Positions 33,601-40,785 of a stretch of 64,000 nt of DNA are shown piece by piece. Each line of letters begins with the position of its first letter. Positions within the stretch are counted from its first letter, which is position 1. A model generated the notes under the pieces. That model was not told the DNA's origin and did no database searches. It saw only the letters and a list, made by a program, of their open reading frames with translations. Made by a program: the position numbers and the translations under genes. The stretch comes from Odiellus spinosus (taxonomy: Eukaryota > Arthropoda > Arachnida > Opiliones > Phalangiidae): assembly GCA_963920705.1 (NCBI GenBank), contig OY987226.1, positions 10,170,501 to 10,234,500 on the forward strand, read 5' to 3'.

Positions 33601-36315
33601 CCACCTCCGCCACCCATGCCTATTTACGACGAGGTTACGGATGAAGGGGACCAAACGGGAGCTACAGTCAGCCGTTCCTTACCTTCAGAAGTTCCTGCTC
33701 CATCCTCTTCAAGGTCTCGAAAAACAAGCTCTAGTTCAAGCTCGCGGCCTCGACCCATCAAAAAGAAATCCATGGCTCCCAGATTTTTCCCAGCAGAAGA
33801 GGTTAGTACTAATGAAGGTAATGAGGTGATTGGTTACTGATTTTGAGGCTTTAACGTAAAATTTGTATCCCAATCAAATCTTTATCAATACTGAATTTTG
33901 AAGAGGAATATAGCACTTGAAATGCTCACAGGGTTCATACCAAACCTGTATAAGACAGGCATTTCCCTAAAGGGGCAAAAGTCACTAGACCCTAGCTCAC
34001 TTTTTGGCATAAACATTAAATTTTTCAGATTTCTTTACCAAAACTCAATAGAAATCTGACGTTAGAACCTAAAATATTGTTAATGTTAATTTTTTAAATG
34101 ACTACTTTCTCTTTTAATACAGTCGAGAAAAAGATCCCGTTACGATTCAACTGGTCCCGAAGAACATCACGTCGGGTGGTTCGTCGGTGACAAACCTCAT
34201 CCTTCAAGATCTCGAACCAACTCACTCAACGAAGGGACTGAAAGTGGTTTGTCGACTAGTTACGGCAGCGTACCTTCTTCCCTGCCACCATTTCAACATC
34301 CGAGCCACTCTCTGCTGAAAGAAAATGGATTTACGCAACAAGCTTATCATAAATACCGAAGTCGTTGCCTGAAAGGTATTTTATTGTCAAAGCTCAACCC
34401 TTTACATTTTTCAGATCAGTCTCTCTAACAATTTAATGATTTGCTTTTCCTTTCAATGAAGAACGAAAGAGATTAGGAATTGGCCAATCCCAAGAAATGA
34501 ACACGCTGTTTCGTTTCTGGTCCTTCTTTTTACGAGAACGTTTCAATAAGAAAATGTACGAAGAGTTTAAAAGATTAGCCATTGAAGATGCCAAAGTTGG
34601 ATACAGGTAAAAGATTTTATAAATTTTATCTCTAATCAGTCCGTTTTTATGAGACTAGATCCTTTAATCTAGTTTTAGGATTATGTTGGAAAATTTTTTG
34701 TGCCGACATAGCATATCTAGTCAAATCTAAATAAAACAAAATTCTGGGGCGGAAAACCATTTCGTTATAGCTGCTTGGTAGACGGAAGTCACGGTATGGC
34801 AGGGAATTACAAAAGCTTATTTAAAAGCCATACTGTACTTTGTTATAACTGCACAAGAGCTACACCAACCCCTCACTCTTGAGGGTGTAACTAAAAATTA
34901 ATAGGTTAAATTGAAATTAATTCCATATGCATGTATGTTTAGGTACGGAGTGGAATGTCTGTTCCGATATTTCAGTTATGGGCTGGAAAAACATTTTAGA
35001 CCTGATGTGTACCAAGATTTTCAAAAGGAAACTCTGAGAGATGTAGAAATGGGTAAGAAAACTTCCAATTTTTGACATGTATTTTAATTGAAACGTTCAT
35101 TTCCACACTACATAGTTTAAAAATTACTCTTAGGTCAACTTTACGGTTTGGAGAAATTCTGGGCTTTCCTCAAATATTATCGTCACAGTTCCAAGCTGGT
35201 GGTTGATACTGATCTTTCAGCCAAACTTGGAAATTACAAAACTATTACCGACTTCCGAATTGACGTGAGTACAAACTTTAAACATCTGAAATGATTCTAA
35301 GATTATGTATAGGGATGGACGAATAACAATTTCTCTAAGAAATCTAAAGCAAGGCCCAGAAAATTATCCATGTTCATAATAAGAGGAGGGTTGTTTTAGA
35401 ATAATATGTTATTTGAAAAGAAAACCTAAAATTGAAAACCTGGAAATATTAGGAAAAATTAAAATGATTTTGATTAAAAAAATAGAGACAAAATTATGTT
35501 TATTTGAGAAAATCAGTGAAAGTTATATAAAAAAAACTCAGTCATAACACTCTAAAACTGTTGCAAACCCAAAATGGGTAATTTTATAGCTACTTAAAAC
35601 GGCTTTCGATCGTCCTTTATTTATTTAAACCCCCTTTAATTTAAAATATCATGGCTATAATACTGAATTCACACGTATCTAATCTTAATAGTGGCTCTGT
35701 GGTTTTCTCTATAAAATAACCTATAATATTAAAAAAGTGTATTAAAATTGAAATACGGGGATATTATCATTTCTCTAGCAAGAGAATTTGGGTATGGCTG
35801 TTGGGGGCCGTACGAGAAACCTTTCAGAATCAGCTGGGGGAGCTAGAAGACATCAATCCATTGGTTCCAATCGCGTGAGAAGAAACACCTATTCAGCCGC
35901 TGAGCAGTCGAAACAAAAACAGAGAATACCTAGCGGAGAAACATCCGCAGCGATGAAAACTAAAAAGTCTTCCCCTCAACAACAAGCTCCTTCTCCTCCT
36001 AACGAAGCCGAAGAAATGATTAAAACATCCCGAAATAAAGTAAATCAAAGCGTTAAAAGTAACAAGGGGTCGGCTTTGACGCAACAATCCAACAAGACGT
36101 CTCAACATCAACAGTCCAACAAGTCCTCGATAAATCGAACTGCGGAAGCCGCCAGTGATAAAAAGGAAAATGTCAATAGCAACGTTATTGCCGCTAGCAA
36201 ACCAACGTCGACGAAAGTTTCTAACGCTTCCACGGCTTCTACGTCTTGTCAGTCTTCCAAAATAGATTCCAACAAAAGCCCTAACAAGGCCAACGCTACG
36301 ACGGAGGTTAACTAG
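3898..36315 (+). CDS. larp1: La-related protein 1 (LARP1), complete, 17 exons
   Basis: LARP1 is a cytoplasmic RNA-binding protein that binds the cap and 5' TOP tract of ribosomal-protein mRNAs and poly(A)/PABP, coupling mTORC1 to translation and mRNA stability (established for human and fly). Joined exons: 3898-4435, 26100-26155, 26694-26756, 26884-27196, 29830-30009, 30073-30186, 30256-30379, 30464-30765, 32077-32396, 32959-33068, 33130-33436, 33502-33801, 34123-34375, 34462-34606, 34943-35052, 35134-35264, 35779-36315. They total 3903 nt, 1300 residues plus TAG, and phase matches at every junction. Domains: a PPPKINPW motif near residues 138-145; DWPTLGE near 209-215; RG-rich 350-420; La motif about 430-540; acidic and Ser/Pro linkers; DM15 about 966-1122, nearly identical to the animal consensus ([53 protein letters not shown]); a Ser/Asn/Gln-rich tail. 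Length is close to the human isoforms. The start is the first ATG after an in-frame TGA. Confidence 0.95.
4436..6001 (+). other. larp1 intron 1, first part: no recognised element
   Basis: AT-rich intronic DNA with a G run at 4549-4559. I see no exon with flanking splice sites and conserved coding potential, and no clear repeat. Confidence 0.6.
6002..6140. repeat. Degraded copy of the inverted-repeat element also found at 41.6 kb
   Basis: The left part (GTGTTGCCAACCACTTGAG near 6036) and the right end (CCACCTTTAGTGAAAA) match the termini and inner arm of the element at 41636-41840, with the centre diverged. Confidence 0.5.
6146..6329. mobile_element. MITE-like element with about 70-bp terminal inverted repeats
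   Basis: The left arm starts near ATATACAGGG and contains GATCAAAAAACTC, TTCTATGGAAGAATAAAATT and CATTGAGCTCGTGC. The right arm is its inverted, slightly diverged copy ending CTTGTATAT. The spacer is AT-rich and noncoding. It directly abuts the degraded element on its left, so the insertions are nested or side by side. Confidence 0.7.
6330..8740 (+). other. larp1 intron 1: AT-rich DNA with an interspersed-repeat copy
   Basis: Positions 7262-7470 hold a member of the interspersed family with an AAAACCTGGAA core followed by CAGAATTTTAAAGTGGG, alignable by eye with 19.18-19.4 kb. A CT-microsatellite patch (CTCTCTCTCTCTC) lies at about 6777-6792. No exon is recognised. Confidence 0.5.
8741..8970. 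mobile_element. Foldback (MITE-like) element with about 90-bp arms
   Basis: Ends are ATAGACTTTTTGCCG and its inverse. Left-arm blocks (CTTATGAAGGGGGCTACCAT, GATCCCCCAATCCACCATTT, TCACCAAG) recur inverted in the right arm with few mismatches, leaving a spacer of about 50 nt. The open frame seen on the minus strand across it is a by-product. A further terminus-like copy (ATAGACTTTTTGCCGG) lies at 9648-9663. Confidence 0.75.
10291..10378. repeat. 44-bp direct tandem duplication
   Basis: AGAATGGGGGAAATCATTAT and the following 24 nt occur twice head-to-tail without visible mismatch (10291-10334 and 10335-10378), indicating a recent duplication in intron 1. Confidence 0.85.
11447..11883. repeat. 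28-bp tandem array with palindromic unit, about 15 copies
   Basis: The unit is TTTTAAGCGAATTTATTTCG plus AAAATAAA. The half TTTATTTCGAAAATAAA is nearly self-complementary, so the array can fold unit by unit. At 11773-11808 one base loss makes a perfect 36-nt palindrome centred on TTCGAA. Copies vary by single bases (ATGTTAAGC versus ATTTTAAGC in the left part). Confidence 0.9.
11884..13543 (+). other. larp1 intron 1: no gene recognised, less AT-rich patch
   Basis: Around 12.36-12.66 kb the DNA is less AT-rich and holds a 43-codon open frame (ATG at 12381, [20 protein letters not shown] onward) after an acceptor-like TTCTGTCTTAG. There is no evidence of use or conservation. The remainder is AT-rich intron. 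Confidence 0.4.
13544..13965. mobile_element. TTAA-flanked inverted-repeat element, family A, copy 1
   Basis: TTAA borders both ends. Termini are AGGGAGAATGCAACCTAACA and the inverse (ending CATTCTCCCT). Inside, AACGTAAGCTTAACAGGGAT matches copies at 16.9 and 44.6 kb. It has no coding capacity. The TTAA target suggests mobilisation by a TTAA-specific (piggyBac-type) transposase, which is inference. Confidence 0.75.
13966..15399 (+). other. larp1 intron 1: AT-rich, nothing recognised
   Basis: Very AT-rich intronic sequence. The open frame on the minus strand near 14.97-15.16 kb has no coding character. Confidence 0.5.
15400..15790. repeat. Interspersed repeat, AATATCAGGGAAATT family
   Basis: Shares, in the same order, the blocks ATCAGGGAAATTTATG, TTGTTGCAAAACC, CACCTGAAAACTGAGC, CTAGTTTATTTTC and ATATCAGGGAAATT with the copy at 28.5-29.0 kb in intron 4. 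The two are therefore homologous dispersed copies of roughly 300-400 bp. The class is unknown. Confidence 0.65.
16889..17158. mobile_element. TTAA-type inverted-repeat element, family A, copy 2
   Basis: Starts TTAAAGGGAGAATGGAACTT and ends GGTTGCATTCTCCCTTTAG (right TTAA mutated to TTAG). The inner block AGTAGGCTTAACAAGGATCC matches copies 1 and 3. It is shorter and more diverged than the others. Confidence 0.7.
17159..18574 (+). other. larp1 intron 1: AT-rich, nothing recognised
   Basis: No exon, RNA gene or clear repeat is seen in this stretch. Confidence 0.5.
18575..18686. repeat. (AT)n microsatellite enclosed by a 10-bp inverted repeat
   Basis: An AT dinucleotide run of about 44 nt (18585-18628) lies between TTGCGGTGGT (18575-18584) and its exact complement ACCACCGCAA (18677-18686). 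The enclosed strand could extrude as a stem with a self-complementary AT core. Confidence 0.75.
19180..19420. repeat. Interspersed repeat, AAACCTGGA..CAGGGAATTTTAAA type
   Basis: AAAAACCTGGAGAAGTCAGG, AATTTTAAAATGGGCCAAAA, GTCACGGAATTT, GGTCAGGAAAAT and TTCTCATATTCTGAGCAAAC follow each other as in the 7.26 kb copy. A shorter relative lies at 20035-20095. Confidence 0.55.
19421..21463 (+). other. larp1 intron 1: AT-rich, nothing recognised apart from a short repeat relative
   Basis: No exon or RNA gene is seen. A fragment related to the interspersed repeat lies at 20035-20095. Confidence 0.45.
21464..21556. repeat. Long near-perfect hairpin, about 45-nt arms
   Basis: AACTTGGATCAGCTCCTCCG TC on the left is matched by its inverse on the right around the centre CCTGTACAGG. 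Outer blocks CGCTATAGCATGGGC and GCCATGGCTGTAGCG extend the arms. GC content is well above the neighbourhood. It is either a small foldback element or a structured RNA. Confidence 0.75.
22895..23235. mobile_element. Palindromic MITE-like element, left member of an inverted pair
   Basis: Ends carry TTAACCGACCCCCCAC, AACGATGGTTATAGAC and AGGACCTGGGGAGTTCAG, with the inverse at the other end (CTGAACTCCCCAGGTCCTAA, GGTGGGGGTCGGTTATCGG). The same element lies in reverse orientation at 25238-25586. The centre contains TAGGTTAGGTTGGG. It is noncoding. Confidence 0.75.
23250..23349 (+). repeat. Possible 3' end of a truncated non-LTR retrotransposon
   Basis: TTGTGTACAAGCCCAATGCG and GCTTTACAAACTCAAATAAA are followed by ACC(ATA)n, that is (ATA) repeats up to a TCC. 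A GCC..GGC hairpin, AATAAA and a trinucleotide tail are typical of jockey/R1/CR1-like 3' ends. Only about 100 nt remain, so the class is uncertain. Confidence 0.35.
23351..25002. repeat. Three tandem foldback units of about 525 bp within an inverted repeat
   Basis: The motif ATGGCGAATCTGG recurs at 23430, 23955 and 24481. Each unit is itself inverted: GGACCCCAAAAGCGATCGAA / TTCCTTTCGGGGTCC and CACCAAAAAAAGTTCCAGAT / ATCTGGAACTTTTTTTGGTG, around a short spacer. The whole array is bounded by CTTATCCCGTAATAATAAA (from about 23353) and its inverse (to about 25001). The 90-120 codon open frames on both strands arise from the arms and are not genes. Confidence 0.85.
25238..25586. mobile_element. 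Palindromic MITE-like element, right member of the inverted pair
   Basis: Reverse copy of 22895-23235: it starts GGCAAGGTTTCCGATAACCC and ends GGGGGGTCGGTTAACTGAAA plus TCTTCCC. The centre has expanded to a degenerate CCAAC/CCTAAC run (about 25394-25445). Together with the left copy it encloses the 525-bp array. Confidence 0.75.
26100..26155 (+). CDS. larp1: larp1 exon 2 (residues 180-198)
   Basis: A 56-nt exon after a strong polypyrimidine-ACAG acceptor, encoding [19 protein letters not shown]; donor AGG|GTATTT. It is reached across a 21,664-nt intron. Phase 1 in and phase 0 out join correctly with exons 1 and 3. Confidence 0.85.
26233..26292 (+). repeat. larp1: 13-bp perfect stem in larp1 intron 2
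   Basis: TATCCCGAAAAGG (26233-26245) and its exact complement CCTTTTCGGGATA (26280-26292) enclose 34 nt. It lies about 80 nt after exon 2, so it could present as a hairpin near the donor. Function is unknown. Confidence 0.6.
26694..26756 (+). CDS. larp1: larp1 exon 3 (residues 199-219)
   Basis: A 63-nt phase 0-0 exon encoding [20 protein letters not shown] plus E; donor GAG|GTGAGT. The DWPTLGE segment is a recognisable LARP1 N-terminal motif. Because the exon is symmetric it could be skipped without a frameshift. Confidence 0.88.
26884..27196 (+). CDS. larp1: larp1 exon 4 (residues 220-324)
   Basis: Acceptor TTTGACAG, donor AAAG|GTACAA, phase 0 to 1. It encodes a Ser/Thr/Asn-rich linker ([18 protein letters not shown]), then an acidic stretch and a basic RANKKKG end that leads into the WVPLDIEP motif of exon 5. 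Confidence 0.88.
27197..28499 (+). other. larp1 intron 4, first part: nothing recognised
   Basis: AT-rich sequence. The minus-strand open frame near 27.5-27.7 kb is not supported by coding character or splice sites. Confidence 0.5.
28500..29045. repeat. Interspersed repeat in larp1 intron 4
   Basis: Homologous to 15.4-15.8 kb (TTGTTGCAAACC, CACCTGAAAACTGAGC, CTAGTTTATTTTC, AGTGTAAAAATATAC in order). Several GGTTCGTACAAAT..AATATCAGGGAAA-type ends follow, suggesting two overlapping or nested copies. Confidence 0.6.
29830..30009 (+). CDS. larp1: larp1 exon 5 (residues 324-384)
   Basis: Acceptor GTTAAAAG, donor TCGG|GTAATT. It encodes [14 protein letters not shown], diagnostic of LARP1 upstream of the La motif, then an Arg/Ser/Asp-rich stretch ([16 protein letters not shown]). 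Phase is 1 in and 1 out. Confidence 0.9.
30073..30186 (+). CDS. larp1: larp1 exon 6, RG-rich (residues 384-422)
   Basis: A 114-nt exon, phase 1-1, encoding an RGG/RG-type stretch ([17 protein letters not shown]) that probably adds nonspecific RNA affinity next to the La motif. Donor AAGAG|GTATAA is weak. Read-through would end after seven codons (GINYNW, stop). Confidence 0.88.
30256..30379 (+). CDS. larp1: larp1 exon 7, start of La motif (residues 422-463)
   Basis: Encodes [17 protein letters not shown] and then the first helices of the La motif ([20 protein letters not shown]). Acceptor TTAATTAG, donor GT|GTAAGT, phase 1 to 2. Confidence 0.9.
30464..30765 (+). CDS. larp1: larp1 exon 8, core La motif (residues 463-564)
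   Basis: Encodes the winged-helix La motif core: [20 protein letters not shown], then [19 protein letters not shown] and [11 protein letters not shown], followed by EPEKWPIPD as in animal LARP1. The EYYFS.EN and FFLRRKMD residues are the family signature. Acceptor TTTCTAG, donor AATG|GTTTGT. Confidence 0.93.
30766..32076 (+). other. larp1 intron 8, with poly-T tract and a reduced family A element
   Basis: A 28-nt T run lies at 31627-31654. At about 31680-31815 an internally deleted relative of the TTAA-type family A is seen (ATTTCCTTATCATTGAAATAG and inverse AATAAGGAATTGATAGAAAA, ending TTTCATTCTCGCTTC). The 98-codon open frame at 30998-31294 has no flanking splice signals or recognisable protein. 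Confidence 0.55.
32077..32396 (+). CDS. larp1: larp1 exon 9, acidic linker (residues 564-670)
   Basis: After acceptor CAATTTTAG it encodes an acidic region ([20 protein letters not shown]), a mixed-charge stretch and [11 protein letters not shown] before donor AAA|GTATGT. The linker sits between the La module and the DM15 half. Confidence 0.87.
32397..32958 (+). other. larp1 intron 9: nothing recognised
   Basis: AT-rich intronic sequence between well-supported exons 9 and 10, with no repeat or RNA gene seen. Confidence 0.6.
32959..33068 (+). CDS. larp1: larp1 exon 10 (residues 671-707)
   Basis: Acceptor AATGTAG, donor GAAAT|GTAAGG, phase 0 to 2. It encodes FQFDEELD and RRNTFTEM, which runs into [10 protein letters not shown] of the next exon, an order conserved in LARP1 (FDEE...SDSDYEIDD). 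Confidence 0.87.
33130..33436 (+). CDS. larp1: larp1 exon 11 (residues 707-809)
   Basis: Acceptor TTGTATAG, donor GAG|GTACGT, phase 2 to 0. It encodes [20 protein letters not shown], a Ser/Pro-rich insert, then the conserved [20 protein letters not shown] and [13 protein letters not shown] segment. Confidence 0.9.
33502..33801 (+). CDS. larp1: larp1 exon 12 (residues 810-909)
   Basis: A 300-nt phase 0-0 exon encoding [20 protein letters not shown], a polyproline run (PPPPPPPMP), [14 protein letters not shown]-like [10 protein letters not shown], Ser-rich sequence, and [10 protein letters not shown], which corresponds to the TPRFYPV segment of LARP1. Donor GAG|GTTAGT. Confidence 0.88.
34123..34375 (+). 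CDS. larp1: larp1 exon 13, start of DM15 (residues 910-994)
   Basis: Encodes the basic [18 protein letters not shown], the Ser-rich regulatory stretch [10 protein letters not shown], then [18 protein letters not shown] and [10 protein letters not shown], the first DM15 repeat. Acceptor TTAATACAG, donor AAAG|GTATTT. Confidence 0.93.
34462..34606 (+). CDS. larp1: larp1 exon 14, DM15 (residues 994-1042)
   Basis: Encodes [40 protein letters not shown] and IEDAKVGYR, among the most conserved LARP1 sequence. The Arg-rich face here contributes to cap/TOP binding in the human DM15 structure. Acceptor CAATGAAG, donor ACAG|GTAAAA. Confidence 0.95.
34607..34942 (+). other. larp1 intron 14: nothing recognised
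   Basis: Ordinary intron between two DM15 exons. Slightly GC-richer middle, no coding extension. Confidence 0.6.
34943..35052 (+). CDS. larp1: larp1 exon 15, DM15 (residues 1042-1079)
   Basis: Encodes [20 protein letters not shown] and [16 protein letters not shown]. The aromatic cluster in [12 protein letters not shown] is the second DM15 repeat and part of the cap pocket in human LARP1. Acceptor ATGTTTAG, donor ATGG|GTAAGA. Confidence 0.95.
35134..35264 (+). CDS. larp1: larp1 exon 16, end of DM15 (residues 1079-1122)
   Basis: Encodes [40 protein letters not shown] and FRID, the third DM15 repeat and its terminal helix. Acceptor ACTCTTAG, donor GAC|GTGAGT. Confidence 0.94.
35265..35778 (+). 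other. larp1 intron 16, with interspersed-repeat fragment
   Basis: AAACCTGGAAATATTAGG, TTTGAGAAAATCAGTGAAA and CTGTTGCAAACCCAAAATGG (about 35430-35585) place a diverged copy of the 15.4/28.5 kb interspersed repeat here. Confidence 0.5.
35779..36315 (+). CDS. larp1: larp1 exon 17, C-terminal tail (residues 1123-1300)
   Basis: After acceptor TTTCTCTAG it encodes [20 protein letters not shown], an Arg-rich stretch ([14 protein letters not shown]) and a long Ser/Asn/Gln/Lys-rich disordered tail, ending in TAG at 36313-36315. The tail is compositionally like other insect LARP1 tails and has no recognisable domain. Confidence 0.9.
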   Translation, partial: QENLGMAVGGRTRNLSESAGGARRHQSIGSNRVRRNTYSAAEQSKQKQRIPSGETSAAMKTKKSSPQQQAPSPPNEAEEMIKTSRNKVNQSVKSNKGSALTQQSNKTSQHQQSNKSSINRTAEAASDKKENVNSNVIAASKPTSTKVSNASTASTSCQSSKIDSNKSPNKANATTEVN

Positions 36316-37620
36316 TCACCCCGCATGACAAAATAAAAAAAAAAAAAAAATTGCAGAGCAAAACGAAAAATTAACCATGAATTCCTTTCTCTAGCAAAAA
36401 AAACTCTAAAAACTGCCAAATGAATTTCAATTTTTCAAAACTATATTTACACGATGATAAATGGAAAAAAATACCGTAAAACTAAAACTGCAGGCTCAGT
36501 TGAGCTAAGTCAAGGTTATTTTAGGTAATGAAAGATTTAAAAGGCAACGGAACATAATGTCACTACCGTAAACGTTTATAAAAACAATGTGGCAACTATC
36601 GACATAATTTTCTTCGTTTTGATTTTGTGCTCGTTAAAAGTTTAACACAAACGTGAAAAACAAAAAAAAAATAATGTTCACAATGATTTAGATTATTTTT
36701 TTCTATTCAGTCGTTTCAGCGCTTCTTTTTCTTAACTTTGAAAACCCTTTTAATTTTTTTTAAGCGAGTTACTGCGAGTTTTTGAATCATCTTAACACAA
36801 TTGTACGTTAATTTTTATTTTGGTTTTTATTATTATTTTTTCACAATTTGAACCAATATATTGTAATCGGTTCACAAGTTTTACATGATAAGATTTAAAC
36901 AAAAAAAAAATGAATACGAAGCCAAGATATTGTTCTAATGACTACAAAAACTCGTAGTTCATAACTATAATTAGTTTAATTTTACACACACACAAAAATA
37001 TATATATACAAATATATATATACCTTCTAAAGTCGGACATACGAAATGATGAAAGACCAACAAATAGAAGACTAAAGTTTGGATGTTATGATAAACAAAA
37101 AATTCAATTTAATTCGATAGTTTGATAAGAATGAAAGTAATCGTAAGACAAAAATTATTTTACTAAAAATAAATTAATTTTTTAGAGAAAGAAAATAAGT
37201 TGTTGTGTTTTTAGGAACACACGTAAAATCAATTTAACAAGTTTGCGGGAAAATGTTTTATACAGGCGAGGAAAAATTTAATATTTGCGATTTTTATGTC
37301 ATATATTAAAGTATAAAGAAACTAAGACGATGAAAAAAAAAATACGCTTTTGTTTTTAGTGTGATTATTATTATCATTTTCGGTGCTCAAATTTTAAACA
37401 AAAAGGTTTATTGCTCAGTTGCTCACCTCTATTTTAACTGGTTGTTTAATTTTATTTAGCCTCTCTTTCCCCTGATGGCAATTTAATTTTGAAAATATAC
37501 AAATTTATATAAGTCTCAAAAAATGAAGACTAAAGAAACCATAAATTATATTGAAAAATTGTGGCGTATGTGCGAAACTTATGTTCCATAAATCTTGAGG
37601 TAGAAGTACAAAACTAAGAT

Positions 37621-37630
37621 AGATGGCGCC
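37621..37630 (+). promoter_or_regulatory. CTCF-core-like site, forward
   Basis: AGATGGCGCC matches the AGRKGGCGC core of the animal CTCF motif. The flanking upstream bases match poorly, so the assignment rests on the core only. It is paired with an opposite-facing site at 38395. Confidence 0.3.
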
Positions 37631-38394
37631 CGTGACATCAATATTTTGAGTTTCGATCTAAAACTCTTATTTGTTTTGAAAATGTGATGTCAGAACCTAA
37701 AATATAAGTTTTGATTTATAAATTTTATCATATTGGTTAGATTACGATATTAGTCAACACTATGCAAAATGTTTGTTCCTTGTAACTCTAAATAATCATA
37801 GAGCTTTACTAGACTAACGTAACGAGATGGCCTAATCACTGGGACAATCTAGATTTCTCGAACCACAATTAAGAGATATATTCCCTTGAAGATGGCCCCA
37901 AGTTCCATGGGGGAAAGGGGAAGGCGACCTTTACCAATAGACTAGAGGGAAGAGGAGAGGGTTGAAGCTACTGACTTTTCGACGAGCCTCTCCATAGCTT
38001 GGAAAATGTAGGCATAATCGAGGTTCAAGAACAATGGTCATTTGCAATGGCCTCCTGTTTACATGATCTAGTATTCTCTTCGCTGTAAACTTGCTAATTT
38101 TTTTTTTCTTTTTTTTTTTTTTAATACATATGAAAGAATTCTGAATTTATCAAAATTTAAAATAGGGTTCAAACAAAAGTTTAGCTTTAGTTAATCCTAA
38201 TTAAATCTTAATATATATATATTTTTTGGATTTATCAAAGATACTTTATTCTTCCCCCTACCATAAGTGTTAAGTTGTGAATTAATAAAATGCAAAAAGA
38301 TAAATCAGAGATTTATTTTAACACGAGTTGTTCTTGAAACTGTGTAAGCTAGAAGGAAGCGAGGTCCCTTTCTCTAGCAAGATAGAAGGGGAGG

Positions 38395-38404
38395 GGCGCC
38401 ATCT
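38395..38404 (-). promoter_or_regulatory. CTCF-core-like site, reverse
   Basis: On the minus strand this reads GCTAGATGGCGCCCC, a better match to the extended CTCF consensus than the forward site. The two sites face each other 765 nt apart between convergent genes. Confidence 0.35.
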
Positions 38405-40779
38405 AGCGAGATACTTAAGTACTAATACAGTACAATAAGTTTGGATCAAATAAATGGAACATAAGTTATAAACTTACGTCTATGATTACTGCAGAAGAAA
38501 GTGGGTAAATTTCAACAATTCTATCTCGACAGCAATGTCATCAAACTTATCTCTGTTTCCGTTACGATAAAAAAAATTTAAAATAGGTATTTTACTTTTG
38601 TACAGATGGTTTAGATGGATTTTTAATGTACATAATATTAAAACAAAAATGCTTTAAATACGAAATGTAATGCAATTTGGGGTGAATAGTCAGTATGAAA
38701 TTGATATTTTTTTTTTTTTTTTTTTTTTTCAAATAGTTTTCTCATGATAAAGTAGTAGTTTGTCGTGTTTTTTTTTTTTTTTTTTCATATATATACAGTA
38801 ATTAATGCAATTTTAAATAATTCTTATTTTTTGACAGACAATTAAGTTTAATTAAGATAATTTCGAATTTAAGTGCCTGCACTTTTATTTTTTATTTTTA
38901 AGTGCCGTAATGAAACCAACCGCATAGATAAACATAAAATCTATAAAATATTTTGTACCGTACTTATTAGTTTTTAGGTAATAATAAAATTTAAACGTAA
39001 GACAGGTTTAGTAAAATTGAAAATTTAGAATTAACACTTAACTAGCAAATTCGTATCTATTTTAACCCTAAATATGATTTTCTTATCTTTCAATTATTTT
39101 TAATGTAACAATTAAAACGTGAGAGTTTTAATCTATAATTGAAAAGGTGAATGCGCATTCTTAATACTTTTGGTAAATGTACTTATTTGGGATGTATTTT
39201 TCATGAAAGTTACGGGAAAAAACTTTTTAATTGATAAAATAATTTTATCATAAGTATATTATGGTAGGTATCTTTATAAGTATGAGAAAGTAATGGCGGC
39301 AGTTTATCTTGCCGGTTTTTCAAATAGGTTTTTCAAGGGCTCCCCAAAAAATTCCTAGGGCTCCCAACAAAAATATATTTTTAAAGGGGCAGTACTATTT
39401 TGAGTGTATAGGCAAGTGAGAGTAAACGGAAGGGCTTCCCTGGGAGTCCTGGGTAAACTAAAAATTGTATGTGAAAGGTGGTTCAAAAACCCTTGCGCAC
39501 TCAGAATTTTTTCCACTGGTAACAAGTGATAGATTTCGGGAATTCAAAGTCTGTATCTTAAATGGATATTAGACGCGATTTTAAGACAGTTAAAATGTCC
39601 CCAAAACTTCTAAAAATCGCTGGGTAGTACATTTTAGCTTTATCCTCTTGGTTTGATAAAAGAGTCATACTTATATTTGTATCTACGATAAAGCACATAT
39701 GATATCAAATAAATTTTATTAGGGGTGGTTTTTAATTAATCAAAATATACAAGTTCTTTTTGTTGGACATATTATGTGCTATGTAAAATAATATGCAGTA
39801 TTTACCACAACGAATAGATATGAAAAGCGTAGCTTAAAATACACAATTGTAAAAAAAAATATGTCCCTGTCCTCCCTTTTTTGTTTGCGCATAATCTTTG
39901 CTTATTTTTAATCCAAAATAAAATTAGTCATGTCATATATAAATACATGACTTTTGCACTTTTTCCCTTAACTCCATTGCCTCCTTATGAATACAAATAA
40001 TTACATTAATAACGATGAGCTTAAGTTTAAATAATTTCACGTGTGATTAAATTTAAGTATATTATTTTTTCTTTCTTCGGAGACTAAAGTAATTACTATA
40101 GTGAAGTAATTTTTAAATTAGACCTTAGATTTTTTGGATGACTTTTACGCAAATGTAAATACGGCTTTAAAAAGTAACATTAATCGAAAAAAAAGTTAAA
40201 TTTAAATATGGTTATTTGTACGTAACTATGGATAATTTTTTTTTAGTGTAACGTGAGGAGCTAAATCTATTATTTCTGGACAAAATAATTCTTATCTCAG
40301 CCAATTAAGGGGAAAAATTAAGATTTAACCATTTATAGCGTACGAAGCAAAATTGAGGATTGTACTCGTCGTATACTAATCTTTATATAATTGATAAAAA
40401 ATACCAAGAGTTAAAACAAATACATAAATGAGAATTGTAATTATATCGTGTAAATAAGCGTTTATACAAAAAAAATATAGGAAACCCCCTCCTCTTCGTA
40501 TTGAAAATTAATAACGGTATGTCCTATGTAGTAGTTGCAGGGTTTTGTCATACATGATATTAAAAATAAAGTGCCTATTTCCTGATAATTGATATAAAAA
40601 AAAAAGATACAAAAGAATGAAGGGGTTTTCCGTTGAGAAATTATAATACCACAGCTAAAAATACAATATATAAATTGAATTGTACATGTATAATTTTTGG
40701 GTTGTACAGATATGGTGCACTCTGTTTTTTGATTGATTTTTTTTTTTTTTTTTTCCTTTTTATTTTTCTCCCATAATTT

Positions 40780-40785
40780 AATAAA
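40780..40785 (+). other. larp1: Candidate distal polyadenylation signal of larp1
   Basis: AATAAA following T-rich sequence, and the last clear hexamer before the repeat-rich intergenic region. Earlier hexamers (for example about 37168 and 38284) could give shorter UTRs. Confidence 0.3.

Larger units (their letters stand above)
36316..40785 (+). other. larp1: Probable larp1 3' UTR and downstream DNA
   Basis: No further coding exon follows the stop for more than 4 kb, and the sequence is the A/T-rich, homopolymer-rich type usual for 3' UTRs. It has long A and T runs (for example 23 T at 38707-38729) and Pumilio-type TGTAAATA at about 40155 and 40449. Several AATAAA hexamers occur; the last reasonable one is at 40780-40785. 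The true cleavage site cannot be fixed from sequence. Confidence 0.4.
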
